DNA of 64,000 nt from Akebia trifoliata (taxonomy: Eukaryota > Streptophyta > Magnoliopsida > Ranunculales > Lardizabalaceae). Below are positions 34,723-47,409 of the stretch, piece after piece. A program made the translations under genes and the position numbers. The stretch is from positions 9,782,967 to 9,846,966 of the forward strand of contig CM030706.1 of assembly GCA_017979445.1 (NCBI GenBank), given 5' to 3'. Each line of letters starts with the position of its first letter. The first letter of the stretch is position 1. The notes beneath the pieces are model-generated. The model saw only the letters and a list, made by a program, of their open reading frames with translations, ran no database searches and was not told where the DNA came from.

Positions 34723-35599
34723 TTTCTAATTGTAGTAGACTTTTAGATTTATTGTTACTCTTGGATATTCCTTTTTTTAATATATATATTTATTTCTTTC
34801 AATTGATTATGTGATTTTAGATTTTACTTGGTAGATTTCAAATTTTTATGGATTGATCATTTTTAAGATTGGCTGATTTCAATGGGTTGATTTACAGATA
34901 ATGAGTCCTTTAAAAAAAATACTATTAGCATCCCCACCTTCGCTTAATTTGGCCTTATGAATTTGGGTGTAATAAGTAAAATTTTAAATTTTATCGACAA
35001 GGGTCCATTACCAAATTTCTTGATAAAAATTAAAATTAAAATTTTATTGTTTCATATTGATCAATTGGTGTCATTCCACATGGCGAAAATCACCATTTTA
35101 TGTGATAAATCTCATCATTTCATATAAAATTTTTGATTTTCCTAAGCGTGGGGGTTTCTAGATGTGTTTTAAATTTTAAGGGTATTTTTTTAGTCACGCG
35201 ACATTTCTAAGTATGAATTTATTGTCAGGGGTATTTTAGTTATTTTGTCAATTTTTGTGAATTTCGACGAGTGACTTCTTTCAATCCTAATATGATAGTT
35301 TCTAAGTCTTGAGACCACATTTTTCTAACGTTGCGAGATCTCTAGGTTATCGAAATGCGTGACGAACCTAAATATACGTACTTGTTAAATCAAATGTAGG
35401 GTGTAACGATCCTGAGCATGTGTAATTTTATGTTGAGCATGCCAATGAAAGAAAAAAATGAAGTCATAATGACAAAGAATGGATTGGAGAACAACGGGAG
35501 AGATTCTCTCATAAGTTTTGAACTTTTCTCACGTTCTGCGCTCATCATTAGAAATCCACAACAACCGAATGATGAATTACCGGATCGGATAGATGCAAA
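34723..35599. other. Unassigned AT-rich stretch
   Basis: The first part is probably the 3' untranslated end of the Copia relic. The rest is A+T-rich without domains. A short frame at 35418-35627 is unrecognised. Confidence 0.4.
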
Positions 35600-37311
35600 A
35601 TGGGGTGTTTACAATTGTCATTTTTAATTGAGGATATTGCAAGTGATAGTAATATTGAAGCCGAGGAACATGATGGTCATGATGAGCATGTATATTTAAT
35701 ATTGTTAGATCGTCCAAGACGAGAAACTCGATTGTCAGCACATTTTAGAGATTGTGTGGATCCTAGCACATTGAAAACATTGATAACAAAAAATGGAAAA
35801 CTGACTTCATTTAATGAGGCACTTGAAGGTGGCAAGTCAACTAGTTAGAAGGAAGAATTGGGTGAGTAGATGAAAGTACTTCACAAGAATCAAACATGGG
35901 ATTTGGTGGAGCTACCAAAAGGTCAAAATCGATTGGGTGAGAATGAGTTTATAAGTTCAAGAAAGGGATCGATAAGAAAGTTGAAAGATGCAGAGTTAGG
36001 TTGGTTTTTAAGGACATCTCATAGTAAGAAGGTATTGATTTTCTTAAAAAATTTCTATCAGTTGTTAAATTGATTTTCATTCGATTTGTGCTTTTGCTTG
36101 TTTTTATGTTTGCTTTGGAGTTTGAGCAAATAGGTGGGAAAACGATGTTTTTACATGGTGATCTTGAAGAAGTGGTGTAAATGAACTAACCTCAAGGCTT
36201 TGTTGAGAAAGGCAGGGATAATCTTGTGTGTACGTAGTCTCAAGAAATTGTTGTATGGGTTCAAGCAAGTATCAATAAAACAATGATATAAGAAATTTGA
36301 CTCTTGGGTATGGTAGAAGTGTGACCATTGTGTCTACTTGAAGATGGTACTTTCTTAATCCTAATGTTGTATGTTGATGACATGCTACTGGTGAAACTAG
36401 AATTAATGAGTACAAGACACAATTTAGCAAATCTTTTGAGATGAAACATCTTGGACTGCAAGCCACATTATTGGAATTAAAATTCAAAGGGATAAAAAGA
36501 ACATGATTTTGTCTCTTTCACAAAAGATATTTGTGGAGAAAGTACTTGAGAAGTTTGAGATGAGCAAGGCGAAATCGATTAAAACACAACTAGCAACACA
36601 CTTCAAATTGTCTTCTGAGCAATGTTCCAAGATGGATGAAGAAATGAAAAAGATGAAATTTTTTTATGCTAGCCTTGTGAGGAGGTTGATGGTTTTCTTG
36701 GTATATACTAGATCGGATATTGCATATTTGGTTAGTGTACTATGTAAGTACATGGCGAATACGAGTAAATACATTGGGAAGCAATCAAGTAGGTGCTTCA
36801 TTATTTGAGAGGCGCAAGTAATTTTACCATTACATATAGCAAAGGTTTAGATCTGATGCATGGTTTTATTGATGCAAATTTTGTCGGTGATCTTGACAAA
36901 ATGAAGACAATGGGCTATGTATTTCGATGTGGACCAATTAGTTGGATGTCAAAGCTTCAACCAATGATGGCATTGTCTACTATCGAAACTGAATACATGG
37001 CATTGATGGAAGCAAATAAGGATATGATATGGCTTTAAGGTTTGATGGGAGAGATCATTATTGATTGTAAATCCATGGAGTTATCTTGTGATAACATGAA
37101 TGTTATTTGTTTGATCAAGAACCTGATTTATCATAAGAGAAAAAAGCACACAGTCATCCAATATCATTATATTCGAGAAATTGTTGAAGAAAACATGGTG
37201 TGATTGATAAATGTTGGAATCAAAGAGAATTTAACAGATATGCTAACAAAGACGGTTCAAGTAGAGAAGTTGGAGTAGAGCTTGGCTTCTCTAGGTTTCA
37301 AGCCAATATAA
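35600..37311 (+). pseudogene. Copia pol relic (RT and RNase H)
   Basis: Pieces in order: DRPRRETRLSAHFRD and SFNEALEGG, MKVLHKNQTWDLVELPKGQN (start of the RT), a degraded core with YVDDM-like bases near 36372, KNMILSLSQKIFVEKVLEKF, LRGASNFTITYSKGLDLMHG, then RNase H with ALSTIETEYMALMEANKDMI and ENLTDMLTKTVQVEKLE to LASLGFKPI and TAA 37309-37311. Many stops and shifts. Confidence 0.88.
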
Positions 37312-37782
37312 GTTTGATAGTTTGATAATGACATGTAGGTGATTTTCTATCAAGATGGTGGTTGTTATATTTGGTGATAGGGTTGAAAGCCTTTTCCACC
37401 TATGTGGGGTATTTTCATTTCATTAACTTATGAGAAATAAAAGGGATTCCTAGATGGTTGTTATAGTCTATAAAATGAAATTTTTTTAGAAGGGAGTTTT
37501 TTCTTTTGTTGAAAGCGTGAGAAAGTATTGAGTCTCGATGTGTATTTTTCTTCTCTTATAAAATCTAGAAGCTCAAGGTTCTTGAAGGTGATTATCACAT
37601 TGTTGTTATGGATTTGTGACAAGGAGAGTGGGATCGAGATTTCTTGTTTGGATTTTTAATAGAGTTGGGTGTAAAGATTTGGTGAGTTTCACCAGTGTAT
37701 TGGCAGTAAATATAAACCTTCATTATTATCATTTTCTCATTGATTAGTGGATTTTTATTTGTCAGTTTGGCTATGGATGTAG

Positions 37783-38389
37783 TGTTAGAATTTTAATCAA
37801 AACTATTTGTTTATTTTGGATTTTCTTTGAATTAAAATATCGTTTTGTGGTCCAATTAAATACTAGTTTTTTAAAGGGATTGAATTGTTATCGGCTAAGG
37901 ACATTGGGGACCAAGTTGGAAATAACTTCTTGTAATCTAAGAAGTTTCCATCAATTGTGATATTGTGGTTTCCTAAATATATTAGAGTTCTCATCTTCCT
38001 AGAATTTCTTCTAATTTGGTGATGGGTTGGAATTGGAAAGAAAAACTAATTAAAGAGGGAAGTGGTAGTTGTCCCCAATTATATATGATCGTAAGAGGAT
38101 CCCATCGTTTTCGTCATACAAAAATAAAGGGTAGAGAACCATTGTTACAGCTTGAAGGTATATTGTGTTTTGAAAAAGGGAGATCGACCTTCGGATTGAT
38201 AGAAAAGCAAGGAGTCAGGATTCATTGTTTGGATCTATTTTGCATCATTTTACTGAACATCAAAGGCTAATATTGGATCTCATTCTTGCTGATTTTATTC
38301 AAGATTCATCAAAAGGTATATAACTTGAACCCATTCAGATTTAAAATAATATTAATTAAATGAGAGAGAGCCGGGTTGTATCTCTTACA
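37783..38389 (+). repeat. 5' LTR of the nested Copia
   Basis: It aligns with 41281-41881 and diverges moderately. It ends near TCTCTTACA. It carries a fortuitous 84-codon frame (38016-38270) that also exists in the other LTR. Confidence 0.85.
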
Positions 38390-39744
38390 CTTAATTCTTG
38401 GATTCAATTCTTAACGTGGAAAGATCGGTTTTAATTTGCCATTAAAGGGTTTTAAAAACCCCTTTTCGATTTTATTTTTATTTTGTAAATCCATGGGGAT
38501 TTTCGATTTGTACTCCATTGAAGTCGGAGATGAGATCGTCGATCTCATCTCTATGGATTTCCGTCTAGACCGCCGAACGTTGAACCCACGGTGACCTTTA
38601 ATGGTGTCACCTTCATCTTCTTCTTTGAAAGTTACGGTAAGGTATTTTTGGAGAAAATGAAGTTTGGTTTTAGACCTTTGTCAAATTTGATTGACCATGT
38701 GATTTTGCTTGTTTCTTTAAAAACCATTCACTTAAGGTATAAGGTCAGACTCGACCCATGGGTCAGACCATTTGTCAATCTGACCCGTTGACCCGTTTCA
38801 CCTTGGTCAAATTGTTTTGACTTAGCATCTTAACTGAGTTGACTCAATTGTGTTGGTTGCCTCATTTATGTCACTATTCACAACATATGTTATATTAATG
38901 TTAAAGGCTTGTTTGTTCAAATACATGAGAACTGATGTTATCTTATTTTTTATTATTCAATGTTATCCAACTTTTTAAAAGGGACTGTTTGCTGAAAAAT
39001 GCATTATTATGGTAAGGGACTGTTTGATCAAAACGTTAAGTAATCTATTTATTTATTTTGATTAATATAAAATGCTTATTTATACCCTTGGATTACAATT
39101 GAAGTCCGTTTGGAGCCCATGAGACTGATTTGAAGATCTTTTCGAGACCCATTGTTCTAAATGTGTTTTAAACCCATTCGAGCACAATTAGTTGCTGAAT
39201 TTTCCTGAAATAATTAGAATAACGTGTTTGGGATTAAGTGTTTTGGAGTATACACTTACATTCTTTACTATCGAAGAACTAAGTGTTAATAACAACAAAA
39301 AAAACCCTTAGGAAATATTGAATGTAAGTAAATACACTATATCTTCAAAGTACCAATTCTGCCAAAAGGTAATTTGTCAGTTTTGTGTAATTCGAGTGAA
39401 TAGAATAGTCACACGTGTCATAGGGAAACAAAGATAACCTTCTTATCTAAAGGTAGTGAAAGTGTCTAAGTCAAACTGAAACATGAATGACTAGGTTTAT
39501 GCGCATTTAACCAACGCGGTCTTGAGAGACATATAATATATCTAAATTTATGTCCAAAAGTAATATTAGATGATGCACCTTGTTCGTTTTCTGCAGGGTG
39601 GAAAGTTTTGGTTCATGGTAAAACACCCTGATCAATTTGGCTTAACCCCTTGTAAAACTTGAAATAACAAAATAAAACCCTCCTAAAGTTGAAGTTTGTG
39701 ACATTAGTCATGTTTTCTTGTCAATATAGTTATGGATGGACTTA
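38390..39744. other. Interior of the nested Copia, unassigned
   Basis: 1.35 kb between the left LTR and the first recognisable pol. No domains are visible; a short frame at 38591-38791 has no match I recognise. It may include a further old insertion. Confidence 0.45.
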
Positions 39745-40595
39745 TTACTTAGAGGCATTTGTCCTAGAAAACTTATGTTAAAAAAGTTCTCAAGAGATTT
39801 CACATGCAGTCTTGTGCACCTAATGAGACCCCAGTGGTCAAATCTGATAGTTTTAGTGAGAAACAATGTCCGAAGAACCAAATCGAGAGAGACCAGGTGG
39901 ATTCAAAAGTATATGCTTCAGCGGTTGGAAGTCTTATGTATGCAATGATTTGCATTCGATCGGACATCAGCTATGATTTTGGCATGCTTGGCAGAAATCA
40001 GAAAAATCCTGGGATTGATCATTGGAAAGTAGTGAAGAAAGTATTCAAGTACCTATAGAGGACAAATGATTTTATGTTGGTTTACTAGAGGTCAAGCAAG
40101 CTTAAAGTAGTCGGTTATTTAGACTCAGATTTTGCTGGATGTTCTGACATTTGGAAGTCTACTTCTGGATATGTTTTTACACTCGCTTGTGGGGTAGTTT
40201 CTTGGAGAAGCTCCAAATAGTTGATTATTGTAGATTCCACGATGTATGCTAAATATATCAGTTACTATGAGGCTACTCGACAAGCGGTATGGTTAAGGAA
40301 CTTTATCATGAAATTAGGCATTGTGAATTCTATCCACAGGCCTTTGGTCATTTTTTGCGACAATGAAGCTGTGACCAAGTTTGTGAAAAACGAATGAACT
40401 ATTAAAAGTAACAAGCACATAGATATTAAGTATCGTCTAGTGTGTGAGAAAATTCAAGAGGGCATTATTGAAGTACCGCATGTGTCTACAGACCAAATGA
40501 TTGCATATCCTCTTACTAAAGGACTCCCGCCTAAAGTATTCAAGGAGTATGTTAGTCACATGGGAGTTTTGGAGTCTTTTGACTCTGTAGCCTAA
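39745..40595 (+). pseudogene. Nested Copia: RT C-terminus and RNase H
   Basis: It encodes MQSCAPNETPVVKSDSFSEK, VYASAVGSLMYAMICIRSDI, then past stops SKLKVVGYLDSDFAGCSDIW, KSTSGYVFTLACGVVSWRSS, RPLVIFCDNEAVTKFVKNE and VSTDQMIAYPLTKGLPPKVF to SFDSVA and TAA 40593-40595. RT catalytic box, integrase and gag are absent. Several stops. Confidence 0.9.
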
Positions 40596-41280
40596 ATGAT
40601 TTATCTTGTCTTTATTGATGTTTTATTTGAAACTTTTATTGTGAGTTTAGTTATCAATAATAAAATTTTATTTAGTGCTCCTTACTATTGACATTTTTGT
40701 TATACCATGATATATATATATACACACGTATCTTGTGCATTATGCAATGAGGATAAAGCTTTGGGCTGGGAATACGGTTAAAGTTTTGGCCTGAGAATAC
40801 GATTAAAGTGTTCATGAGGATAGTTTGGGCTAGATGCACTTGGGCAATGCATTGTTAAAGCCTTCATTCTGATAGGCTGGTGGTAGTTTTCACATGACGA
40901 TTGTTGTAACATATCAGAGTGACACATTCAATATGTGAAGCTTGACGAATTTAGAGAATATACACAAGTGATTGCATGAGGAGTGTACATTACCTCTCGA
41001 TACTCTACAAAACCGCTATGAGGATAAACTCTCAATTGCTTGATGATCCAGTTTTGTGACCATGGATTTGTCTTAGTGCAAACTCTAAGGAGCGCCAAAG
41101 CATTCATGATCCACCATTGGCATTGTCGTTGAGATTAGGTGAAAGTTAAAGTGGTAACTCATTGTCTTAGCCAATGATTTTTTAAAACTAAGAATGGCCA
41201 CTCGATCTTAAAGTAAAAAACTTTTCAATCCCCTAATCTTTTTCGCAAAACAAAATCATTTATTGAACCAAGTGGGAGAT

Positions 41281-41881
41281 TATTAGAATTTTAATCAAAA
41301 CTATTTGTTTATTTTGCGTTTTCTTTGAATTAAAATATCCTTTTGTGGTCCAATTAAATACTAGTTTTTTAAAGGGATTGAATTGTTATTGGTTAAGGAC
41401 ATTAGGGACAAAGTTGAAAATAATTTCTTGCAATCTAAGAAGTTTTCATCGATTGGGATATTGTAGTTTCCTAAATATATTAAAATTTTCATCTTTCTAG
41501 AGTTTCTTTTAATTTGGTGATGGATTGGAATTGGAAAGAAAAACTCTTTAAAGAGGGAAGTGGTAATCGTCTCCTATTGTATATGATCATAAGAGAATCC
41601 CATCATTTTCGTCATACAAAAATAAAGGGTAGAGCACCATTGTTACATCTTGAAGGTATATTGTATTTTGAAGAAGGGAGATCGACCATCGGATCGATAG
41701 AAAAACAAGGAATCGGGATTCATTGTTCAGATCTGTTTTGCATCCTTTTACTGAACATCAAAGGCTGATATTGGATCTCATTCTTACTGTTTTTATTTAA
41801 GATTCATCAAAAGGATGACTTGAACCCATTCAGATTTAAAATGAGATTGATTAAGTGTAAGAGAGAAGATCCTATCCAACA
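41281..41881 (+). repeat. 3' LTR of the nested Copia
   Basis: 601 bp ending CCTATCCAACA before target duplication TGTAG. The first two bases are TA instead of TG. Confidence 0.88.
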
Positions 41882-42060
41882 TGTAGCCCCCTTATTGGTG
41901 AATCAAATATATCTTGTATCTTGGTTGTGTTCTTTCTCTACTTTCTTTATTATTACTTGATTTTACTTTGCAATACATTCTTGGAGTTTGATTGTTGGAA
42001 TTAGTTCTTTTATTGGTAGAACTAATTAATTTCAATAACCGATTTTCTATGTGCAGTTTG

Positions 42061-43075
42061 AGATCTAGCCACAATTACCATCTTCTATAAATTTTGAGAA
42101 AGGGGTTCCTACAAGAACCTAAGAGAAGAAATACTAAAGAAAAAAGGTGAGGGATTAAGAGAAAAGAAAGATGTAAAAGGAGGGAAAACAAGAGACTGAG
42201 AAAGAGAAATAATCGAATTTGAAAAATCCAATAACAAACTAATAGATTTCAGAAATCTGACATGAGTGTGGAGAAGAAAGGGATTTCACGGATATCTATG
42301 AGAAAAAGACAACAAGGGCCTGTAGAAAAAATAGATAGAGACTGTAGTAAAAAATAAAGACCAACTATTTACATCCACATCCTTCACAAATTATTTTTGA
42401 AAATATTGGTATACTAAAGTAAAAGTTGGTGAAGATAGAATTACCCATGGTTTTGTCTTAAAATTATAGTGCATTTAAGTAGATAGAGGTAATTAATTGT
42501 CAGCAACGAAATCCCTTTTAGTCAATTTCGATTGGTAGATAGATTCTTTGATTTTTCTATCATCAACCTACAGTCGAGGATCTCCGTCACCATGGCTGTT
42601 GGAATTTGAGGAAAACGATAGATTTCCTAGAGATCAGTTACTATCTTCAAGGGATCAACATGATCCTGTTGTTACTTTCTCATGGACCCCCTAAACTAAA
42701 ATTTATCTTTCTTTTTTATTTTTATTTTTACTTAGTGAGGTAAAAATTTAGAATTCAGTTTTTAAGATCATTTTTCAAGAAATACTTGCAGTCATACAGG
42801 TCCTTGGGGAGTTTGTTTTGTTTTGTTTTTTATTATTTATTTTATAAAAACAAAATGGAGAGATAAGGAAGAGGAAACAACATCCAACCATTTTTATCCA
42901 CATTTTGTTATCTTATTCTTTTTGGTCAATGGAAATGAGTATCAAGCCAAAGCACGTTAGATAGATGTAGCCTATCAAATACTTTTCCTGGTGACGTGTG
43001 TTTCCTTCCAAGCATTTTTTCCAATCTGGTTTTGTCTTCGCCTATGCCACATATCTCTGACGAATCAAATCTTTA
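42061..43075. other. Unassigned spacer before duplication unit A
   Basis: A-rich at first (42100-42350), then AT-rich. No gene or element recognised. Confidence 0.45.
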
Positions 43076-44071
43076 CAGTTCGTGTATGATCCACAGACTT
43101 GATTTTTAAAATTTTTGAAACATTATTCAGACGAAAATGAAATGATCTTAATTAGAAATCATTCAAATTAATATGGAATGATAACTACAACCATTCAAAT
43201 TAAGGTACACACGCACACACACTCTCTCATACCTAAATTTTATCATTTTTATTTATTTATCCGATTTGGACATTGAAGAGGTTGTTTTGCAGACACACTC
43301 AAAAGTGTAAGAGATGAGAAATGCAAATCTCGAAGATTCAACAAATAATCAAGAGTTGGAGAAAGAAATTGTATCTCATAAGTTAAATTATAAATCTTGA
43401 ACCATAGAATTATAATTTATACAAATAATAAAAATAACAATTTACAAAATCAAGAAATGAAATCATCTTACCCCTATCATAATTCAACCAGATGAAATCA
43501 TCTTATTTACACACATTCCAAACTTCAGTAAAAACAAAAACAAAAAGAAAAGTGATTTTTGGTAAATAAGTTAAACTGTTAAAATTTATAGGATGAAATT
43601 CTAATTTTACCCCTATCATAATTCACACTATATAGTATATTTTAATATATAAACATATCATTTTAAAAAAGTTTATACATTTACCCCAAAAACAATAGAA
43701 AATACATGATTTGGTAATGGGAATGTGTGAATTTTGCGAAGAATCATGATAATCTGGTTAACCCACGTGGCACTCTCAATCGACTCTTGTGACATGACAA
43801 GTTTGGGAACTGCAGATCTATAAGTCTCGGGATAAAAAACTGCACTTCCCCATAAAATGTGTATCCTAAGGGAAGTGTGTATCGCGAAACATACAAATCT
43901 ATGGTTTCCCAAGTTAGTATCATGTCAAGAGAGGTGATTAAGTGTATCCCGACTCTTTCATGAATTTGGCAAATTCCTCATTCAATTGTCAAACTTTCTT
44001 GGATGTTCCTCCGCACATAGATGACTTGTCCAAGTGGCTAAGACGATGCGATAAACTTGGGATGTAAGCTT

Positions 44072-44124
44072 TTGACTTGTCAATACTGCCCGACCAAAGA
44101 CCGTCATAAGTCTCTTATATAAAT
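44072..44124 (+). promoter_or_regulatory. Promoter of DUF1262 gene A: TATA box and W-box-like site
   Basis: TATATAAAT at 44116-44124, 49 bp before the chosen ATG, and TTGACT (W-box core, WRKY type) at 44072-44077. The TATA position makes the ATG at 44125 too close to be transcribed and supports the start at 44173. Confidence 0.6.
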
Positions 44125-44172
44125 ATGACATTTCTACAACACCAAGATAGTTATCATAATAGGGAGACGAAA

Positions 44173-46043
44173 ATGTATGTAACGAGACCTCTTTCGTTGT
44201 ATAGAAAGTATCCAAATTCTCTCTCTTTACCACCACTTGAAGGTCCCAATTCTGGTTACCTTGTTATTAAAGACGAGGAATCTATAGATACCTGTTGTTT
44301 CGGTTTATGCGAAGATACCAGGATCAGAGATTTTCCTTTCCCACAAAACAAGATCCTGAGCTTTAGATATGAATCGGGGGTTGGAGAGAATAGATATGTT
44401 TCAAGTGATGATGTGCTCTTAATTCCGGTACTTGGTCAGCCTTTGTCTTCCAATCAATATTATGTCATAAAAGCTCAAGGAAGACACAAAGGGTGTGTTT
44501 AATTTTCAATTTGTTTTCTTAACTCAATAGTTTTATTTATTCATAATTAAATTCAGCTACTTCATTCAGGCCCTATCAATTTTATTTATTTAATTATTAA
44601 TAATTGAGCACTGATTTTAAAACTTGTCTTGGTCGAGTCATGTTGGTTTTGGAGGCAAAACTAAGGCCACCGAGCAAGAAAGTCATCGTGATTCATCTCC
44701 ATCACATTCTCAATATTTTGAAAATCTCAGTTGCCAATTAAGTCTCATATTTTTTTCATAATTACTTTTTAATAATTTAAATGTTTTGCATCCACTAAAA
44801 TAATATTTTGTGATAGAGCATAAATGGGGTGCCAAGATGTATGAGACAAGATACTTGATTTGAAAAACCCAGTTTGAACCCATAAATGAAAATCAAACTT
44901 TCATGCATGAGTTCATCAATCTTGAGTCAACTAGCTCCAAAGTGTGGAAAAAGAATCATCTAAGCTTTTTGGTGTTCTGGTTTCCTCTATCCTCAAGAAT
45001 TTAAATATAGGATCCCTTGTTTGGATGCAAAGATCACAATAAAAGAGTTTTTATGCACAATTGCATGTTAACTACTAAGCTGGATAAGTATATTCTTGTT
45101 AACATACATTTTTTTGCAAATCTGGAAGTGAAGCTCATCTATAACTACGATTTGTTAAATTTGTGTTTAAATTGACTTTTGTAGGGAAGCACACACATCT
45201 TCAAGAGAGGACGACATGGTCAACTGTTGTTTCTGCAATTGTATCAGTGATGTAAAACCAAGAGCTTTAAATGATCCGCACGACATTTATCAGCAAGTAG
45301 AATTTGTTCCTCGAAAACACCATAAGGGGTTCCATGCCAAGTCTGTAGCTCCAGATGGGTTTCTACCATCTTTCTTAAGGAGAAAAGGTTGGGAAATCAT
45401 TGATAAGAATCCTCGATACAATTACTTGGATGAAGCTCAAGGCATTGATGCTCCCCTTCGGTCACGTCTTCCACAATTTGATTTCCCAATCTCTGATAAA
45501 CATTCTAAACCCGTAGTTGTCGGGAAGTGGTACTGTCCTTTCATGTTCGTAAAAGACATGGAGAGACTGAAAGACCAGTTCAAAAAATCGATGTTTTATC
45601 AGATGACACTCGAGCAAAGATGGGAAGAGATATATACGTGCGATAATCATTCAAACGAAGGCAATGTCGTAGTCGTTGATGTGTGGGTCGAAAGAGAAAC
45701 TTCATTGATTTTTGATAGAAAAGCCTTGAAAGATGAAACTGTGATTGATGGAATGGTGTGGTTTAGAGTTCTTGAGAATAATGTAGGAGGAGACTTGAGT
45801 GTGGGGTTGAGCTCAGCAATTGTAGAGAGGATGATGTGGGAGCAAGAAAGAGGGGGATGGTTTGGAGGGGGAGAAAGACAAGTGAGAGTGGAGAGGGTAG
45901 AAAAGTTTGGAGGGAAGGGAGGGTGGAGTAAGTTTGGTTGTTATGTGTTTATTGAGAGGTTTGCCTTGAGGAGAATGGATGGAAGTTTGGTGCTGGCTTG
46001 TGATTTCAAGCATACCCATCAAATTCAATGCAAATGGGAATGA
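44173..46043 (+). CDS. DUF1262 family protein, copy A
   Basis: Two exons, 44173-44492 and 45185-46043, joined by a 692-bp GT-AG intron. The codon AAAGG|G splits across it and gives KGEAHTSSRED, as expected for the family. The product is 392 residues. It opens MYVTRPLSLYRKYPNSLSLP and carries GPNSGYLVIKDEE, CCFGLCED, DFPFPQNKIL, DVLLIPVLGQPLSSNQYYVI, then CCFCNCISDVKPRALND and a C-terminal half with VVVDVWVERETSL and GWFGGGERQV. These match the plant DUF1262 family, whose biochemical role is unknown; some Arabidopsis members are stress or salicylate responsive. No signal peptide or membrane segment is evident. The frame is intact. An upstream in-frame ATG at 44125 is rejected because TATA abuts it. 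Confidence 0.92.
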
Positions 46044-47154
46044 GTTTCACTACCATTTCATGCTTTTGGAATTCCCATCACATTCTATAATGTTGTTGTG
46101 TAAAATAGGATATATCGTTTTTAGATGGTTTCATGTTATTTGCATTAATGATATTGGATTGTATATTAATGAATAAAATGAAAACTTTATTTGATTTATG
46201 TTTTACATCTTTAGTTCAATTATATGTTCTATATTTGATTTATAGTAACTCCTTGTTGACCAATGCTATTTGGCTCCACAAACTACAACCACCTCTCACT
46301 TGGAGATTGATAAAGAGTATCTCCCACTAAATATGGTGCATATGATAAGTAACGCCTTCATAACAAATTCAGTGTGAATCATCCTTGTCTTCTAAGCTTG
46401 AAAACTGATAAAAGTTGAACAAGTTTTCAGTGTCTCAATAGTGGTGAACATTTTTTAAGAATTCACACTAATGTGAATTTTTTCCAAAGTAAAAATCCCC
46501 TCTTCCTGAGCTAAACGTATAAAGTGGTACCTAATGTCAATATGCTTCAATCTCAAATGAAATGTTAAGTTCTTCATTAGGTGAATTGAGTTCTGGCTAT
46601 CACATGCAACTTACAATCATATGGCAACTTACCCAACTCCTTCAAAAGAGATTGAAGTCATATTATTTCCTTGCACGTTTCTGTAGCTGGAATATATTTT
46701 GTTTCTATAGTCGAGAGAGTAACTACCTTTTGTAATCTTGAAATCCAACTCAATACTGTACATCCCAATGTAAAGACATAACTTATAATGCTCTTTCTGC
46801 TATCTAGGTCTCCTACCATGTCAACATCAACATACCTTTATAGACTGATCTTTTCTCCACCATAACATTAAGATAGATTTGTGGTACCCCTCAAATGCCT
46901 CATAATCCATTATATAACCTTCCAATGCTCCTTGCTTGGATTATTCATAAATCTACTTACAATTCCCACTTCTTGTGCAACGTCTAGTTTGGTACAAACT
47001 ATCGCATACATAAGACTATCAATTGTTGAAGCATATGATACGTTTGACATATATTTCCGTTCCTAATCTATTGTCGCTTCTTGCCGTTTTGAAAGCACAA
47101 AATGACTTGTTAGAGTAGTACTCACTGGTTTAACATGATTCATGTTGAATCTCT

Positions 47155-47409
47155 TCAATACTCTTTCAGTTTATTGTGCCTGAGATAACCACAATCTTCT
47201 ATTCTTCCTATCTCTACTAATCCGCAATCCAAATGCTTCATAGAAAACTCTTTACAAATTTGTTCCTTCAATCTTATTATTTTAGTAATGCTTGATCCTG
47301 CAATAAGTATATCATCTACATACAAGAGAAGAATGATGTAGGAGTCATCAAACTTCTTGAAATAACAATAATGATTAATATTACACTTTGTATATCCACT
47401 ACCAAACAT
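47155..47409 (-). pseudogene. Copia RT fragment, unit A
   Basis: Encodes YFKKFDDSYIILLLYVDDIL, IAGSSITKIIRLKEQICKEF and SMKHLDCG. The catalytic YVDD is intact in this piece. Neighbouring frames with RT and RNase H similarity lie at 46450-47150 and 47410-47900 but are badly broken. Confidence 0.85.

Larger units (their letters stand above)
37783..41881 (+). mobile_element. Nested Copia element with internal deletion
   Basis: LTRs 37783-38389 and 41281-41881 (about 600 bp each) bound a 4.1-kb element. The target duplication TGTAG is at 37778-37782 and 41882-41886. The left LTR starts TGTTAGAATTTTAATCAAAA; the right begins TATTAGAATTTTAATC after the PPT AAGTGGGAGA. The interior keeps only the C-terminal RT and RNase H. 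No PBS was recognised after the left LTR. The same family recurs at 62650-64000. Confidence 0.88.
35600..42060 (+). mobile_element. Copia element relic (5'-truncated) with split 3' LTR
   Basis: A plus-strand Copia pol relic (35600-37311), PPT-like CAAGATGGTGG and the start of a 3' LTR near 37363. The LTR runs to 37782, is interrupted by another Copia (37783-41881) and resumes at 41882 (after TGTAG, CCCCCTTATTGGTGAATCAA). It ends about 42060; the exact end is not fixed. Confidence 0.75.

Noticed and set aside
43673..43912. Minus-strand frame upstream of gene A and its counterpart at 53303-53575
   Set aside because: Both exist only because the region is duplicated. They differ by indels that alter the protein and have no known domain.
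44125..44172. Upstream in-frame ATG for DUF1262 gene A (16 more residues)
   Set aside because: The TATA box at 44116-44124 abuts it, so it would lie upstream of transcription start. The family normally begins at MYVTR.
45813..46028. Minus-strand frame opposite the DUF1262 C-terminus (also 56490-56705)
   Set aside because: Shadow of the conserved coding strand.
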